Below, piece after piece: positions 24,247-33,816 of a DNA stretch of 64,000 bases. Source of the DNA: Cohnella candidum (GTDB lineage Bacteria; Bacillota; Bacilli; Paenibacillales; Paenibacillaceae); assembly GCF_003713065.1 (NCBI RefSeq), contig NZ_CP033433.1, forward strand, positions 434,001 to 498,000. The letters are read 5' to 3'. The first letter of the stretch is position 1. Each line of letters starts with the position of its first letter. The translations under genes were made by a program, and so were the position numbers. The notes beneath the pieces are model-generated. The model saw only the letters and a program-made list of their open reading frames with translations, did no database searches and was not told where the DNA came from.

Positions 24247-25101
24247 ATGAAAAAATGGTTTAAATCGCTCGGCGTCGCCGCTATGGCGATCGCGATTACG
24301 ACGACCGGAGTCACCGCTGCAGGCGCAGCCAGCTCCCTTAGCGGCAAAATCGTCATCAACGGCTCCTCCGCGCTTCTTCCTCTGACACTGCAAGCGGCCA
24401 ACGAGTTTAAGAAGCTGAACCCGAAAGTGAAAATTTCGGCTTCCGCCGCCGGTTCGGTAACGGGTCCGCAATCCGTCCGCAAAGGCATAGCCGACATCGG
24501 CGCTTGCGACTGGGATGCTTCGATGGACGTACCGGGCTTCAAGAAATTCGACGGCCAAGTCGCGAACCGCGTCGCGGTCATCCCGTTCGCTGCCGTCGTC
24601 AACAAGAACGTGAAAGTCGACAGCCTGACGAACAAACAGCTGGCCGACATTTTCTCCGGCAAAATCACGAACTGGAAAGACGTTGGCGGAGCCGATGCGG
24701 ACATCGTCGTCGTCAACCGCGCTTTCGGTTCGGGCACGCGCGTTAATTTCCAATTGAAGGCGCTGAACGGCGTCGACTTCATGACGAAGGGCAGCAACTA
24801 CAAAGAAGTCAAATCGAGCGGCGACATGAAGACGGCCGTCGACACGACTCCGAACGCGATCGGTTACCTGGATCTCGTATATGTCTCGGGCAGCATCAAA
24901 GCCCTGAAAATCAACGACGTCGCTCCGACGGAAGCCAACGTCATCAACGGCACTTATAAAGTTTGGGGCTACGGCTATTACATGACAAAGGGCCAGCCGA
25001 CGGGCGCGACGAAAGCGTTCATCGACTACGTGCAAAGCGCGAAGTTCCAAAACGGTTCCCTGAAGAAGCTCAAATTCATCCCGCTTTCGGCGATGAAGTA
25101 A
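24247..25101 (+). CDS. pstS: PstS-type phosphate-binding protein 1
   Basis: Extracellular binding component of a phosphate ABC importer, 284 residues. Family hallmarks are INGSSALLPL, KQLADIFSGKITNWKDVGG, VVVNRAFGSGTRVNF and AIGYLDLVYV. It differs from PstS2 in two ways. The signal peptide ends in AAGAASS without a lipobox cysteine, so tethering is unclear. The first phosphate loop reads SAAGSVTGPQSV rather than the canonical Gly-rich GGGSGGG. It lies in the Pho-box operon between the propeller gene and pstC1. Specificity might be altered; phosphate transport is the default reading. Confidence 0.85.
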   Translation: MKKWFKSLGVAAMAIAITTTGVTAAGAASSLSGKIVINGSSALLPLTLQAANEFKKLNPKVKISASAAGSVTGPQSVRKGIADIGACDWDASMDVPGFKKFDGQVANRVAVIPFAAVVNKNVKVDSLTNKQLADIFSGKITNWKDVGGADADIVVVNRAFGSGTRVNFQLKALNGVDFMTKGSNYKEVKSSGDMKTAVDTTPNAIGYLDLVYVSGSIKALKINDVAPTEANVINGTYKVWGYGYYMTKGQPTGATKAFIDYVQSAKFQNGSLKKLKFIPLSAMK

Positions 25102-25194
25102 GAGCTTGCCTCGGAAGAGAAACCTATGAAACGGAAGCGGCCAGCTTCGGCGTTCAACGCGCCGGGCTGGCTTCTTCATGAAGGGAGCTTCGCC

Positions 25195-26154
25195 ATGATC
25201 GAGTCTACCAGCAACCCGGCCATCGCCGTAAAAGGCGAACTGGGCCGCAGCATACGCACGGGATCCGGCCGGCGGACGGACCGCAAGAACCGGCTCCGAT
25301 TCTACAACCGGGCGTTCCGCATCGCCTGCATTGCCAGCGCCGTGTTCGTCTGCCTCATTCTGCTTTCGATCCTGTTTTTCATGTTCCGGACAGGCGTGCT
25401 GACGTTCCAAACCGTGTCTCCCGCCAAGTTCTTCTTTTCGACGGACTGGTCGCCGGAGAACGAATCCTACGGCGCATTCGTATTCATTTTCGGTACGGTT
25501 GCCCTGACGGTGCTGACGCTGCTCTTCTCGGTTCCGATTTCCGTATTCGTCGCCGTATTCCTGGCGGAAGTAGCGCCGTTGTGGCTGCGGAACCTCCTTC
25601 GGCCGATCCTGGATTTGCTGGTCGGCATTCCGTCCGTCGTTTACGGATTTCTAGGCATGACGATTCTGATTCCGCTCCTGCGGCAGGCCGCGGGAACCGA
25701 TCTGGCGGACGGGATATTGGCCGCTTCGATCGTGCTTAGCATCATGGTGCTTCCGACGATCAGCCGGATCAGCGACGACGCGATCAGCGCCGTGCCGAAG
25801 AAGTTCCGGGACGCTTCGTACGCGCTGGGAGCCACCCGGTTCCAAACGACCTTCCGCGTCGTGCTGCCTTCGGCTCGCAGCGGCATCCTGTACGGCGTGA
25901 TCCTGGGCATGGCCCGGGCCGTCGGCGAGACGATGGCGGTCGTCATGGTCATCGGCAACACGCCTCAGTTGGCCGACGCTTTCCTGAAGCCGACCTCCGT
26001 CCTGACCAGCAACATCGTCATGCAAATCCCGAACGTGCCGTTCGATTCGACCTGGAATTACGCTCTGTACATGATGGGCTTCCTGCTGCTCGCGATTTCG
26101 CTGCTGATGATCGTCGTGATCCGCGTCGTTCAGAGAAGGGGGGCCAAACGGTGA
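25195..26154 (+). CDS. pstC: Phosphate ABC transporter permease PstC 1
   Basis: Membrane permease of about 319 residues with six helices and the MetI-type coupling loop (RDASYALGATRFQTTFRVVLPSARSGI). ALGAT and PSAR are the EAA-loop residues that contact PstB. ATG 25195 has GAAGGGAG upstream. An in-frame ATG at 25126 with GGAAGAG is also possible and would add 23 residues rich in Arg and Lys. The gene overlaps pstA1 by 4 bp. Confidence 0.9.
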   Translation: MIESTSNPAIAVKGELGRSIRTGSGRRTDRKNRLRFYNRAFRIACIASAVFVCLILLSILFFMFRTGVLTFQTVSPAKFFFSTDWSPENESYGAFVFIFGTVALTVLTLLFSVPISVFVAVFLAEVAPLWLRNLLRPILDLLVGIPSVVYGFLGMTILIPLLRQAAGTDLADGILAASIVLSIMVLPTISRISDDAISAVPKKFRDASYALGATRFQTTFRVVLPSARSGILYGVILGMARAVGETMAVVMVIGNTPQLADAFLKPTSVLTSNIVMQIPNVPFDSTWNYALYMMGFLLLAISLLMIVVIRVVQRRGAKR

Positions 26155-26996
26155 ACCGCGTCAAGAACCGCATTTTTACGATTGCCGTATGGACCATCGC
26201 TTCCTGCGTGATCCTGTTCGTATTCGGTCTTCTCTTTTTGATTTTGCAGAGGGGCTTGCCTTCCTTGACCTGGGATTTCATCTTCGGGCTGCCCAGCGAG
26301 ATCGAAGAAGGAGGGGGCATCGGGCCCGCGTTGTTCAATTCCTTCTATATGTTGATCATTTCCATGGCGATCGCCATTCCGCTCGGCATGGCCGCCGGCA
26401 TTTATCTCGCCGAGTTCGCGCCGGACAACAAATGGATCGGATTCGTCCGCATTTGCGTGGAAGGGCTGGCATCCGTGCCGTCCATCATTTTCGGCTTGTT
26501 CGGAATCGCCTTGTTCGTTGAGATGTTCCAACTGGGACTGACGATTATCGGCGGCGCGGTCAGCCTGGCCTTCCTGAACCTGCCGGTCATTACGCGCGTT
26601 ACCGAAGAAGCGATCCGGGCGGTGCCCGGGGAACTGAGAAACGCGTCATTCGCGCTCGGAGCCACCCATTTGCAAACGATTCGGCGGGTGCTCATTCCCT
26701 CCGCGGTCAACGGGATCGTGACGGGGATTTGCTTGGCGGCGGGGCGCGCGTTCGGAGAGAGCGCCGTCATCATCTTGACCGCAGGCGTTACGACTTCCGG
26801 CGTCATGTGGGATTTCAATCTGTTGTCCCCGGGTGAAACGTTGGCCGTGCATCTGTGGTACGTGCAGTCGGAAGCCATCGTTCCGGACGCCCAGGAAATT
26901 TCGCAGAAAGCGGCGGCGGTGCTGTTGTTTCTCGTGCTTGCGATCAACGTCGTGTTCCGGATTCCGCTGTGGGTTCGGGAAAGAAGATTCCGCTGA
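26151..26996 (+). CDS. pstA: Phosphate ABC transporter permease PstA 1
   Basis: Second permease of the first Pst system, 281 residues. The GTG start overlaps the pstC1 stop (GTGA). FGLPSEIEEGGGIGPALFNSFYML is the PstA-specific first periplasmic region. The EAA loop is RNASFALGATHLQTIRRVLIPSAVNGI. A new Pho-box promoter follows before pstB1, so the ATPase and phoU1 can be transcribed separately from the membrane part. Confidence 0.9.
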   Translation: MNRVKNRIFTIAVWTIASCVILFVFGLLFLILQRGLPSLTWDFIFGLPSEIEEGGGIGPALFNSFYMLIISMAIAIPLGMAAGIYLAEFAPDNKWIGFVRICVEGLASVPSIIFGLFGIALFVEMFQLGLTIIGGAVSLAFLNLPVITRVTEEAIRAVPGELRNASFALGATHLQTIRRVLIPSAVNGIVTGICLAAGRAFGESAVIILTAGVTTSGVMWDFNLLSPGETLAVHLWYVQSEAIVPDAQEISQKAAAVLLFLVLAINVVFRIPLWVRERRFR

Positions 26997-27007
26997 CGGC
27001 TCCCGAT

Positions 27008-27061
27008 TTTACATTGCGTTAACAATTCGCGCACGCCTGCTTTACAAAGGCCGAGTATAAT
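27008..27061 (+). promoter_or_regulatory. Internal PhoP box and promoter before pstB1
   Basis: TTTACA (27008), TTAACA (27019), CGCACG (27030) and TTTACA (27041) at 11-bp steps, then 9 bases and a perfect TATAAT (27056-27061). It lies inside the pst1 cluster between pstA1 and pstB1. Confidence 0.87.
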
Positions 27062-27108
27062 TCGCGGGGTAAGACTTAAATCTATTAAATTCGAGCGGAG
27101 GAGCTCCT

Positions 27109-27864
27109 ATGCAAGCGTTAATCGAGATCGATCGCTTGAATTTGTTTTACGGAACGTTTCACGCGCTCAAAAACGTATCGATGAACATTCCCGAAAAGGC
27201 GATCACGGCCTTCATCGGTCCGTCGGGCTGCGGCAAATCGACGCTGCTCCGGTCGCTTAACCGGATGAACGACATGATTCCCGGGACTTCCATAGAAGGT
27301 GAGATCCGGATTTCCGGCGCGGATATCTACGGCAAAGACATCGACGTGGAGACGCTTCGCAAGAAGGTCGGCATGGTGTTCCAGCAGCCGAATCCTTTCC
27401 CCAAGTCGATTTACGATAACGTAGCTTACGGTCCCCGCCTGCACGGGATCACGAGCCGCCAGAAGCTCGACGAAATCGTGGAAGCCAGCCTGCGCGGAGC
27501 CGCCCTGTGGCATGAGGTCAAAGACCATCTGAAGCGTTCCGCGCTGAGTTTATCCGGCGGTCAGCAGCAGCGGCTGTGCATCGCACGGGCGCTCGCCGTG
27601 GAGCCGGACGTGCTGCTCATGGACGAAGCGACTTCCGCCCTCGACCCGATTTCGACCCTGAAAATCGAGGAACTGGCGCAGGAGTTGAAAAATAAATATA
27701 CGATCGTCATGGTTACGCATAACATGCACCAAGCGGCACGCGTATCGAACCAAACGGTGTTCTTCCTGAACGGCGAGGTCGTAGAATACGCCGAAACCGA
27801 GAAGCTGTTCTCCAATCCGGAAGATCAGCGTACGGAAGACTACATCAGCGGACGCTTCGGATAA
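27109..27864 (+). CDS. pstB: Phosphate ABC transporter ATPase PstB 1
   Basis: ATP-binding subunit of 251 residues. Walker A is GPSGCGKST, the Q-loop [22 protein letters not shown] is diagnostic of PstB, the signature is LSGGQQQR, Walker B is [12 protein letters not shown], and the H-loop is [12 protein letters not shown]. Expressed from its own Pho promoter together with phoU1. Confidence 0.95.
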   Translation: MQALIEIDRLNLFYGTFHALKNVSMNIPEKAITAFIGPSGCGKSTLLRSLNRMNDMIPGTSIEGEIRISGADIYGKDIDVETLRKKVGMVFQQPNPFPKSIYDNVAYGPRLHGITSRQKLDEIVEASLRGAALWHEVKDHLKRSALSLSGGQQQRLCIARALAVEPDVLLMDEATSALDPISTLKIEELAQELKNKYTIVMVTHNMHQAARVSNQTVFFLNGEVVEYAETEKLFSNPEDQRTEDYISGRFG

Positions 27865-27898
27865 GTATTATTTTGAACAGAGAGCGGAGGAAGCATCC

Positions 27899-28561
27899 AT
27901 GATGGTCAAACGGAGAGAGCTCGATCACGGGCTCGACGAAATACAGCAGCTGCTGGTTCAAATGGGACACCGCGTCGAAACCGCGCTGACCGAGGCCATG
28001 GAGGCTTTAAGAACGCTGAATATTAACGAAGCCAGGCGCCTGATCGCGGAAGACCTGGAGCTCAACGCGCTGGAGATGCATATCACCGAAATCGGCGCCA
28101 AGCTGATGGCGACGCAGCAGCCGGTGGCGAAAGATTTGCGAAACATCCTCGCGGCGCTCAAAATCAGCAGCGACCTGGAACGGATGGGCGATCTCGCGGT
28201 CGATATCGCCAAGGCCGCCGTCAGGCTGGAAGGCCAGGAACTGATCAAGCCGCTCATCGATTTGCCCCGTCTGGCCGAGATGGTGCGGGCCATGGTCGCC
28301 GACTCCGTCCGTTCTTATTTGGAGCAGAACGTCGACCTCGCTTACAAGCTCGACAAGGACGACCACGAGGTAGACGCGCTCTACAGCCAGATTTTGCGGG
28401 AACTGTTCTCTCTGATGGCGACTGATCCTTCGACGATTTCCCAATCGATGCTGCTCAGCTTCGTGGGGCGTTATATCGAACGGATCGGGGACCACGCTAC
28501 GAATATCGGGGAAAGTACCGTGTATCTCGTAACCGGCAAGCGGCCGGATTTGAATACCTAA
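27899..28561 (+). CDS. phoU: PhoU 1, phosphate-signalling regulator
   Basis: All-helical protein of 220 residues made of two PhoU repeats. Each has the acidic metal-binding pattern: EDLELNALEMHITE...DLRNILAALKISSDLERMGDLAVDIAKAAV in the first, KDDHEVDALYSQI...RYIERIGDHATNIGE in the second. PhoU usually passes transport status from PstSCAB to PhoR and holds it off when phosphate is plentiful. Two PhoU proteins in one region (see 32.5 kb) raise the question which one speaks to PhoR. Confidence 0.93.
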   Translation: MMVKRRELDHGLDEIQQLLVQMGHRVETALTEAMEALRTLNINEARRLIAEDLELNALEMHITEIGAKLMATQQPVAKDLRNILAALKISSDLERMGDLAVDIAKAAVRLEGQELIKPLIDLPRLAEMVRAMVADSVRSYLEQNVDLAYKLDKDDHEVDALYSQILRELFSLMATDPSTISQSMLLSFVGRYIERIGDHATNIGESTVYLVTGKRPDLNT

Positions 28562-28567
28562 TCGCGA

Positions 28568-28592
28568 ACAGCCTTTTTAAAGGCTGTTTTTT
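28568..28592 (+). terminator. Terminator of the pstB1-phoU1 unit
   Basis: ACAGCCTT (28568-28575) and AAGGCTGT (28580-28587) with a 4-base loop and a seven-T tail. Confidence 0.93.
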
Positions 28593-28660
28593 TGCGCTCC
28601 GAGAAGCGCCAAACAGGAAATGTAAACGCTAACATGGCATTCGATTAACGCCGTGTATAT

Positions 28661-28714
28661 TTTACATTCCGTTAACAAAACGAAAACATGACCTTGAAAA
28701 AGAGACGCTAGAAT
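28661..28714 (+). promoter_or_regulatory. PhoP box and promoter for the second pst operon
   Basis: TTTACA (28661), TTAACA (28672), AAAACA (28683) and TTGAAA (28694) at 11-bp steps, then 9 bases and TAGAAT (28709-28714). Confidence 0.87.
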
Positions 28715-28800
28715 TACAAATGTGAGAGGGAGCGAGGATAGGAATCCAAGCCGCTTACAAAAAAAGAGGTCCTTATATGAGGAAGGGGAAATCAAACATT

Positions 28801-29751
28801 ATGAAGAAATCGCTCGTCCTGGTTCTGACTTTGATCGTCGCCCTGACATTGGCAGCATGCGGCAAGAACAACAACGAAGGCGCCGCATCGGGCAGCCCGA
28901 GCGCTTCCGATTCCGCGCCTGCAAGCTCCGCCAGCGGCGAAGCTCTCAGCGGTACGATTCTCGCTGCAGGTTCCACGGCTCTCCAACCTCTGGTTGAACA
29001 AGTATCGACGAAATTCATGGCAGACAGCAAATACAGCGGCATCAGCGTAACCGTCCAAGGCGGCGGCAGCGGCGGCGGCCTGACGCAAGTGCAAGGCGGC
29101 CAAGCCGATATCGGCAACTCCGATATCTTCGCCGAAGAGAAATTCAAAGACGCAGACGCCGACAAAGCCAAAGAACTGGTTGACCATCAAGTCGCCGTCG
29201 TCGCGATCGCTCCAGTTGCCAACCCGAACGTCGGCGTAGACAACCTGACGAAGCAGCAGCTGGTCGACATCTTCTCCGGCAAAGTCACGAACTGGAAAGA
29301 CGTAGGCGGCGCGGATCAGAAGATCGTCATCGTCAACCGTCCGAGCAGCTCCGGCACGCGCAAAACGTTCGAAAACCTGGCACTCGGCGGCCCGTCCCAA
29401 GACCTTCCGGGCTCCATACAAGAAGATTCCTCCGGCACGGTTAAGAAACTCGTAGGCGAAACTCCGGGAGCCATCGGCTATCTCGCGCTTTCTTACCTCG
29501 ACAACACCGTGAAAGCATTGAAATACGAAGGCGTTGACGCTTCGGTCGAAAACATCACGACGGGCAAATATCCGGTATGGGCTTACGAGCACATGTACAC
29601 GAAAGGCGAACCGACTCCGGTCGTCAAAGCGTTCCTGGATTACCTGATGTCCGACGAGATCCAAAAATCCGACGTCACGGATATGGGCTACATTCCGGTC
29701 GGCGACATGAAAGTGGCTCGCGACGTGAACGGCACCGTATCGAACAAATAA
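28801..29751 (+). CDS. pstS: PstS-type phosphate-binding lipoprotein 2
   Basis: Phosphate-binding lipoprotein of 316 residues. The lipobox LTLAAC is followed by a short Ser/Ala tether and the canonical PstS fold: ILAAGSTALQPLVEQ, VQGGGSGGGLTQVQGGQADIG, DIFSGKVTNWKDVGG, VNRPSSSGTRKTF and GAIGYLALSYL. All anion-binding loops look normal, unlike PstS1. ATG 28801 starts a typical lipoprotein signal; ATG 28777, eight codons earlier, is also preceded by an AGAGG site and cannot be excluded. First gene of a complete pstSCAB-phoU operon behind a Pho box. Confidence 0.92.
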   Translation: MKKSLVLVLTLIVALTLAACGKNNNEGAASGSPSASDSAPASSASGEALSGTILAAGSTALQPLVEQVSTKFMADSKYSGISVTVQGGGSGGGLTQVQGGQADIGNSDIFAEEKFKDADADKAKELVDHQVAVVAIAPVANPNVGVDNLTKQQLVDIFSGKVTNWKDVGGADQKIVIVNRPSSSGTRKTFENLALGGPSQDLPGSIQEDSSGTVKKLVGETPGAIGYLALSYLDNTVKALKYEGVDASVENITTGKYPVWAYEHMYTKGEPTPVVKAFLDYLMSDEIQKSDVTDMGYIPVGDMKVARDVNGTVSNK

Positions 29752-29839
29752 ATAGACAGATTACTCCGGGCTTGATTACACCACAAGCGGAAGAGGTCGA
29801 CAAATGTCGGCCTCTGTCTGCCGTTAAAGGAGAGACCCT

Positions 29840-30766
29840 ATGAATTCCCCCGTCAAGCGAGAGAATGCAGCAGCGGACCGGGTCAGCCATTTTCCCAAGC
29901 ATATAAGAGAAGAGTGGGTCGGAAGGGTGTACGTGTATGCATGCGTGGCCCTTCTCGTCGTGACGATTTTCTCGATCGTCTGGTTTATCGCGTCGAAAGG
30001 ATTGACGCCTTTCGTCTCCGGGGCGATCCGAATCCAAGACTTGCTGACGGGCCGGGTCTGGAAGCCCGAGGGCGAACCGCCCCTGTTCGGAGCGCTGCCG
30101 TTCCTCGCCGGTTCGGCGTACGTTTCGTTCATCGCCGCGGCGATTGCAGCTCCGTTCGGCTTCTGTGCCGCTGTTTTCATGACGCAGATCGCTCCGAAGG
30201 TGGGACGCCGCGTACTCCAGCCGGCCATTGAGCTGCTCGCGGGTATCCCTTCCGTCGTATACGGCTTCGTAGGCTTGTCCGTCATCGTGCCGTTTCTGCG
30301 CGATACGTTTCCGGGACAAGGCTTCGGCATTCTAGCCGGATCGCTTGTGCTGTCCATCATGATCCTGCCGACCGTCACCTCGATCGCGACGGACGCGCTC
30401 AGCACACTCCCCGCGGGACTAAAGGAAGGTTCGTTCGCGCTGGGAGCGACACGTTGGCAGACGATCTACCGCCTGATCCTGCCCACGACGCTGCCGTCCT
30501 TGCTGACGGGCATCGTGCTCGGCATTTCGCGTGCGTTCGGCGAAGCGCTGGCCGTGCAGATGGTCATCGGCAACGCGCCTCACGTGCCGACCTCGCTGCT
30601 GCAGTCCGCAGCCACGCTGACGAGCATCATTACGCTCGAAATGGGCAATACGGTCGGCGGCTCGCTGCATAACAACACGCTGTGGAGCTTGGCTCTCATT
30701 TTGCTGGTCATGACCTTCTTGTTCGTCTTTATCGTCCGATTGCTGGAAAGGAGGGCCAAACGATGA
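29840..30766 (+). CDS. pstC: Phosphate ABC transporter permease PstC 2
   Basis: Permease of 308 residues with six predicted helices. The coupling loop is KEGSFALGATRWQTIYRLILPTTLPSL, and ELLAGIPSVVYGFVGLSVIVPFLRD is typical of PstC. AAAGGAGAG precedes the ATG. Its stop overlaps the pstA2 start (ATGA). It is clearly diverged from PstC1, so the two systems are not a recent duplication. Confidence 0.93.
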   Translation: MNSPVKRENAAADRVSHFPKHIREEWVGRVYVYACVALLVVTIFSIVWFIASKGLTPFVSGAIRIQDLLTGRVWKPEGEPPLFGALPFLAGSAYVSFIAAAIAAPFGFCAAVFMTQIAPKVGRRVLQPAIELLAGIPSVVYGFVGLSVIVPFLRDTFPGQGFGILAGSLVLSIMILPTVTSIATDALSTLPAGLKEGSFALGATRWQTIYRLILPTTLPSLLTGIVLGISRAFGEALAVQMVIGNAPHVPTSLLQSAATLTSIITLEMGNTVGGSLHNNTLWSLALILLVMTFLFVFIVRLLERRAKR

Positions 30767-31650
30767 AACCGAAAATCACGGACCGCATCGCTACCGGCGT
30801 CATCATCGGCATCGCGGGGATCATCATGGCGATTCTCGCCGGCCTGATCGTCTATCTGCTTTATCGCGGGCTTAGCCACATCAGTTGGCACTTCCTGACC
30901 TCGCCTCCACAGTCCTTTAAAGTGGGCGGCGGTATCGGGCCCCAGCTGTTCAACTCGCTGTATCTGCTCGTGCTTACCATGATCATCACGGTCCCGCTCG
31001 GCGTCGGCGCCGGCATTTATATGAGCGAATACGCCAAGGCGAATAAACTGACCGGGTTCATACGGCTGGTCGTCGAAGTTCTGTCGTCCTTTCCTTCCAT
31101 CGTCATCGGCTTGTTCGGTTTGCTCGTGTTCGTCAATCTGTTCCACATGAAATATTCGCTCGCAGCAGGCGCCTTGGCGCTTACGGTGTTCAACTTGCCT
31201 CTGATGGTAAGGATCACGGAGCAAGCTTTGCGCGGCGTTCCGCGTGAACAGAAGGAAGCGGGGCTTGCACTCGGACTGTCCAAATGGAAAACGATCCAGT
31301 CGATCATGCTGCCGATGGCTTTCCCGGCGATCATGACCGGGACGATCCTCGCGGCGGGCCGCGTATTCGGCGAAGCGGCCGCCTTGCTATTCACGGCCGG
31401 CATGACGACGCCGAAGCTCGACTTCACCAACTGGAATCCCGCGGATCCCCATTCTCCGCTCAATCCGTTCCGTCCGGCGGAGACGCTGGCGGTGCACATC
31501 TGGAAAATCAACAGCGAAGGGCGGGCGCCCGACGCTCCCGAAATCGCGGCCGGCGCTTCCGCCGTTCTGATCATCATCGTGCTGCTGTTCAACTTCGGCG
31601 CCCGCATGCTCGGCCGGGCGATCTACCGCAAGTTCACGGCGACGAAGTAG
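30763..31650 (+). CDS. pstA: Phosphate ABC transporter permease PstA 2
   Basis: Permease of 295 residues. ATG 30763 follows GGAAAGGAGGG and overlaps the pstC2 stop by 4 bp. [22 protein letters not shown] is the PstA-type opening, and [22 protein letters not shown] is the EAA loop. The C-terminal part before the last helix ([23 protein letters not shown]) is longer than in PstA1. Confidence 0.93.
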   Translation: MKPKITDRIATGVIIGIAGIIMAILAGLIVYLLYRGLSHISWHFLTSPPQSFKVGGGIGPQLFNSLYLLVLTMIITVPLGVGAGIYMSEYAKANKLTGFIRLVVEVLSSFPSIVIGLFGLLVFVNLFHMKYSLAAGALALTVFNLPLMVRITEQALRGVPREQKEAGLALGLSKWKTIQSIMLPMAFPAIMTGTILAAGRVFGEAAALLFTAGMTTPKLDFTNWNPADPHSPLNPFRPAETLAVHIWKINSEGRAPDAPEIAAGASAVLIIIVLLFNFGARMLGRAIYRKFTATK

Positions 31651-31660
31651 GAGGGATCCC

Positions 31661-32419
31661 ATGAGCGAAACGGCATTTTACACGAAGGATCTGTCCGTCT
31701 TCTACGGCGAAAAACAGGCGATCAAAAACATCAGCATGGATTTTCCGTCGCGCGAGGTCATCGCGCTGATCGGCCCGTCCGGGTGCGGCAAATCGACGTT
31801 CCTCCGCTCGCTGAACCGGATGAACGACGTCATCGCGGGCGCGCGCGTCGAGGGAGAAATCTGGATCAACGGCCGGGACATCAACGACAAGGGCACCGAC
31901 GTCGTACGGCTGCGACAGAAAATCGGCATGGTGTGGCAGAAGCCGAATCCGTTCCACAAATCGATTTACGAAAATATCGCGTTCGGTCCGCGTTACCATG
32001 GCGTCCGCAAGAAAAGCGAGCTGGACGAAATCGTCGAAAACAGCCTGCGCAAAACGGCGCTGTGGGACGAGGTCAAAGACCGGCTCCACGGATCGGCTCT
32101 GGCGTTGTCCGGCGGACAGCAGCAGCGCTTGTGCATCGCGCGGTCGGTCGCCGTACAGCCCAGCATCCTGCTCATGGACGAGCCGGCGTCCGCGCTTGAT
32201 CCGGTCTCGACGGCCAAGGTCGAAGAACTGATCGCCGAACTGAAGCGCGACTACTGCATCGTAATCGTTACGCACAACATGTATCAAGCCGCGAGGGTGT
32301 CGGATAAAACCGGCTTTTTCCTCATGGGGGATCTCGTCGAATACGACGAAACCCAGAAGATCTTCACGAATCCGTCGCACCGGTCGACGGACGACTACAT
32401 TTCCGGACGGTTCGGTTAA
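31661..32419 (+). CDS. pstB: Phosphate ABC transporter ATPase PstB 2
   Basis: ATPase of 252 residues with Walker [10 protein letters not shown], signature LSGGQQQR, Walker [13 protein letters not shown] and H-loop [12 protein letters not shown]. The Q-loop region reads [22 protein letters not shown], where PstB1 has MVFQQPNPF. This W/K change is a form seen in one of the duplicated PstB types. It starts 10 bp after pstA2. Confidence 0.95.
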   Translation: MSETAFYTKDLSVFYGEKQAIKNISMDFPSREVIALIGPSGCGKSTFLRSLNRMNDVIAGARVEGEIWINGRDINDKGTDVVRLRQKIGMVWQKPNPFHKSIYENIAFGPRYHGVRKKSELDEIVENSLRKTALWDEVKDRLHGSALALSGGQQQRLCIARSVAVQPSILLMDEPASALDPVSTAKVEELIAELKRDYCIVIVTHNMYQAARVSDKTGFFLMGDLVEYDETQKIFTNPSHRSTDDYISGRFG

Positions 32420-32459
32420 TCGGAACGCCGGGGTCGAGATGACAAGGGAGGCCGTCTAG

Positions 32460-33116
32460 ATGGTGACGCGCAGGGAACTGGACGAAGGGTTAAAGCATTT
32501 GCAGGACATGCTGTGCCGAATGGGAGACCTTGTGGGGGTGCAGCTGAAGGATGCGATGGCGTCCTTGGTCGGCTTGAACGCCGAAGAAGCCCGGCGCGTC
32601 GTCGCCGAGGATCCGGCGCTGAACCGGATCGAAGAACAGATTTCCGAGGAGGCTGCCCGCCTGATCGCGACGCAGCAGCCGGTGGCGAAGGACTTGCGGA
32701 AAATACTCGCCGGGGTGAAGATCGCTTCCGATCTCGAGCGTATGGGCGACTTGGCCGTGGACGTCGCCAAAGCGACGATCCGGCTGGAAGGACAGGCTCT
32801 GGTGAAACCGCTGGTCGATCTGCCTCGCATGGCGGAATTGGTCCGGACGATGATCGCGGATTCGATCCGCGCCTACGTGGAAGAGAACGTGGACCTGGCG
32901 CACAAGATGGCCAAGGACGACGACCAGGTGGACGGTTTGTTCGGCGTCATTTTCATGGACCTCGCGGCCATTATGGCGGCGGATCCCCAGACGGTCAGCC
33001 AATCGATGCTGCTGTCGTTCGTGGCCCGCTACATCGAGCGGATCGCCGATCATGCGACGAATATCGGCGAAAGCGTCGTGTATTTGGTCACCGGCAAACG
33101 CCCCGATCTGAACTGA
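32460..33116 (+). CDS. phoU: PhoU 2, phosphate-signalling regulator
   Basis: A second PhoU of 218 residues with the same two-repeat layout as PhoU 1 (EDPALNRIEEQISEEAARLIATQQPVAKDLRKILAGVKIASDLERMG and RYIERIADHATNIGE). The second repeat has IADHA where PhoU 1 has IGDHA. It ends the second pst operon. The shared stretch TQQPVAKDLR marks the close relation of the two. Confidence 0.93.
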   Translation: MVTRRELDEGLKHLQDMLCRMGDLVGVQLKDAMASLVGLNAEEARRVVAEDPALNRIEEQISEEAARLIATQQPVAKDLRKILAGVKIASDLERMGDLAVDVAKATIRLEGQALVKPLVDLPRMAELVRTMIADSIRAYVEENVDLAHKMAKDDDQVDGLFGVIFMDLAAIMAADPQTVSQSMLLSFVARYIERIADHATNIGESVVYLVTGKRPDLN

Positions 33117-33126
33117 GTGGTTGTCG

Positions 33127-33172
33127 CGACAAACGGAGTGCAGACCCGCAGGGGCCGGCACTCCGTTTGTCG
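33127..33172. terminator. Long hairpin after phoU2
   Basis: CGACAAACGGAGTGC (33127-33141) and GCACTCCGTTTGTCG (33158-33172) form a perfect 15-bp stem with a 16-base loop. No strong T-run follows. It sits between convergent genes (phoU2 and the GNAT gene) and can act in both directions. Confidence 0.7.
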
Positions 33173-33185
33173 TATGCGGCAGGAT

Positions 33186-33653
33186 TTATATTTCCATCGT
33201 CATAAAGACGCTGTAAGGGTCCAATATATAATCCGCGAACGGCCCGCATTCACGAAACCCGAAACGGGCGTACAGTCTTCTCGCCGGCTCGAAGGCGTCC
33301 ATGGAGCCGGTCTCCAGACTTAGCCTCGCATAGCCGCGCCGCTTGGCTTCGTCGATGATGTGTGCGAGCATCTTTGCCGCAACGCCTTTCCTCAGGTGGG
33401 CGGCGGCCGTCCGCATCGACTTGATTTCCCCGTGGCCGGCGTCCAGCTCCTTCAATGCGCCGCAGCCGGCGAGTTCTTCCCCCTCCCATACGCTCCAGAA
33501 CGTGACGTCCGGATGTTTCAATCCGTCGACGTTCAATGCATGCACGCTTTCCGGCGGGGAATGCAACGCCATACTGCGAAGATGCTCGCCGATGAGCGCT
33601 CTGATTTCGACTCCGGTTAAATCGTCCCGTTTAATATCGAAGATTCTCTCCAA
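33186..33653 (-). CDS. GNAT-family N-acetyltransferase
   Basis: Acetyltransferase of about 155 residues. Acetyl-CoA binding is shown by IKSMRTAAAHLRKGVAAKMLAHII (the R/Q-x-x-G-x-G/A loop) followed by KRRGYARLSLETG and ARRLYARFGF. The closest known kin are small-molecule acetyltransferases such as Bacillus YsnE; the substrate is unknown. Start choice: GGAGG is 1 base from the ATG at 33659 but 7 bases from the TTG at 33653, so TTG is the better start. Confidence 0.83.
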   Translation of the reverse strand: MERIFDIKRDDLTGVEIRALIGEHLRSMALHSPPESVHALNVDGLKHPDVTFWSVWEGEELAGCGALKELDAGHGEIKSMRTAAAHLRKGVAAKMLAHIIDEAKRRGYARLSLETGSMDAFEPARRLYARFGFRECGPFADYILDPYSVFMTMEI

Positions 33654-33697
33654 ATTCATCCCTCCGGGGTTCTATTTAAGATAAGTATACTTGGAAA

Positions 33698-33751
33698 TTT
33701 ACAAGCATTTAACATGTTTTCGACATTCAACGGACAAGCTCGTGATATTTT
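33698..33751 (+). promoter_or_regulatory. PhoP box and promoter for the EAL-CBS-GGDEF gene
   Basis: TTTACA (33698), TTAACA (33709), TCGACA (33720) and CGGACA (33731) at 11-bp steps, then 9 bases and TATTTT (33746-33751). Confidence 0.82.
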
Positions 33752-33816
33752 GAAGGAAATAGGAAAAACGAACCAAATTCCAAGCGGGAAGTGGGATTTT
33801 GGTCGGAGGGATCGCG

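Noticed and set aside
23059-25410. Minus-strand ORF (783 codons) across the propeller gene and pstS1
   Set aside because: Crosses two real genes and a Pho-box promoter; no start signal.
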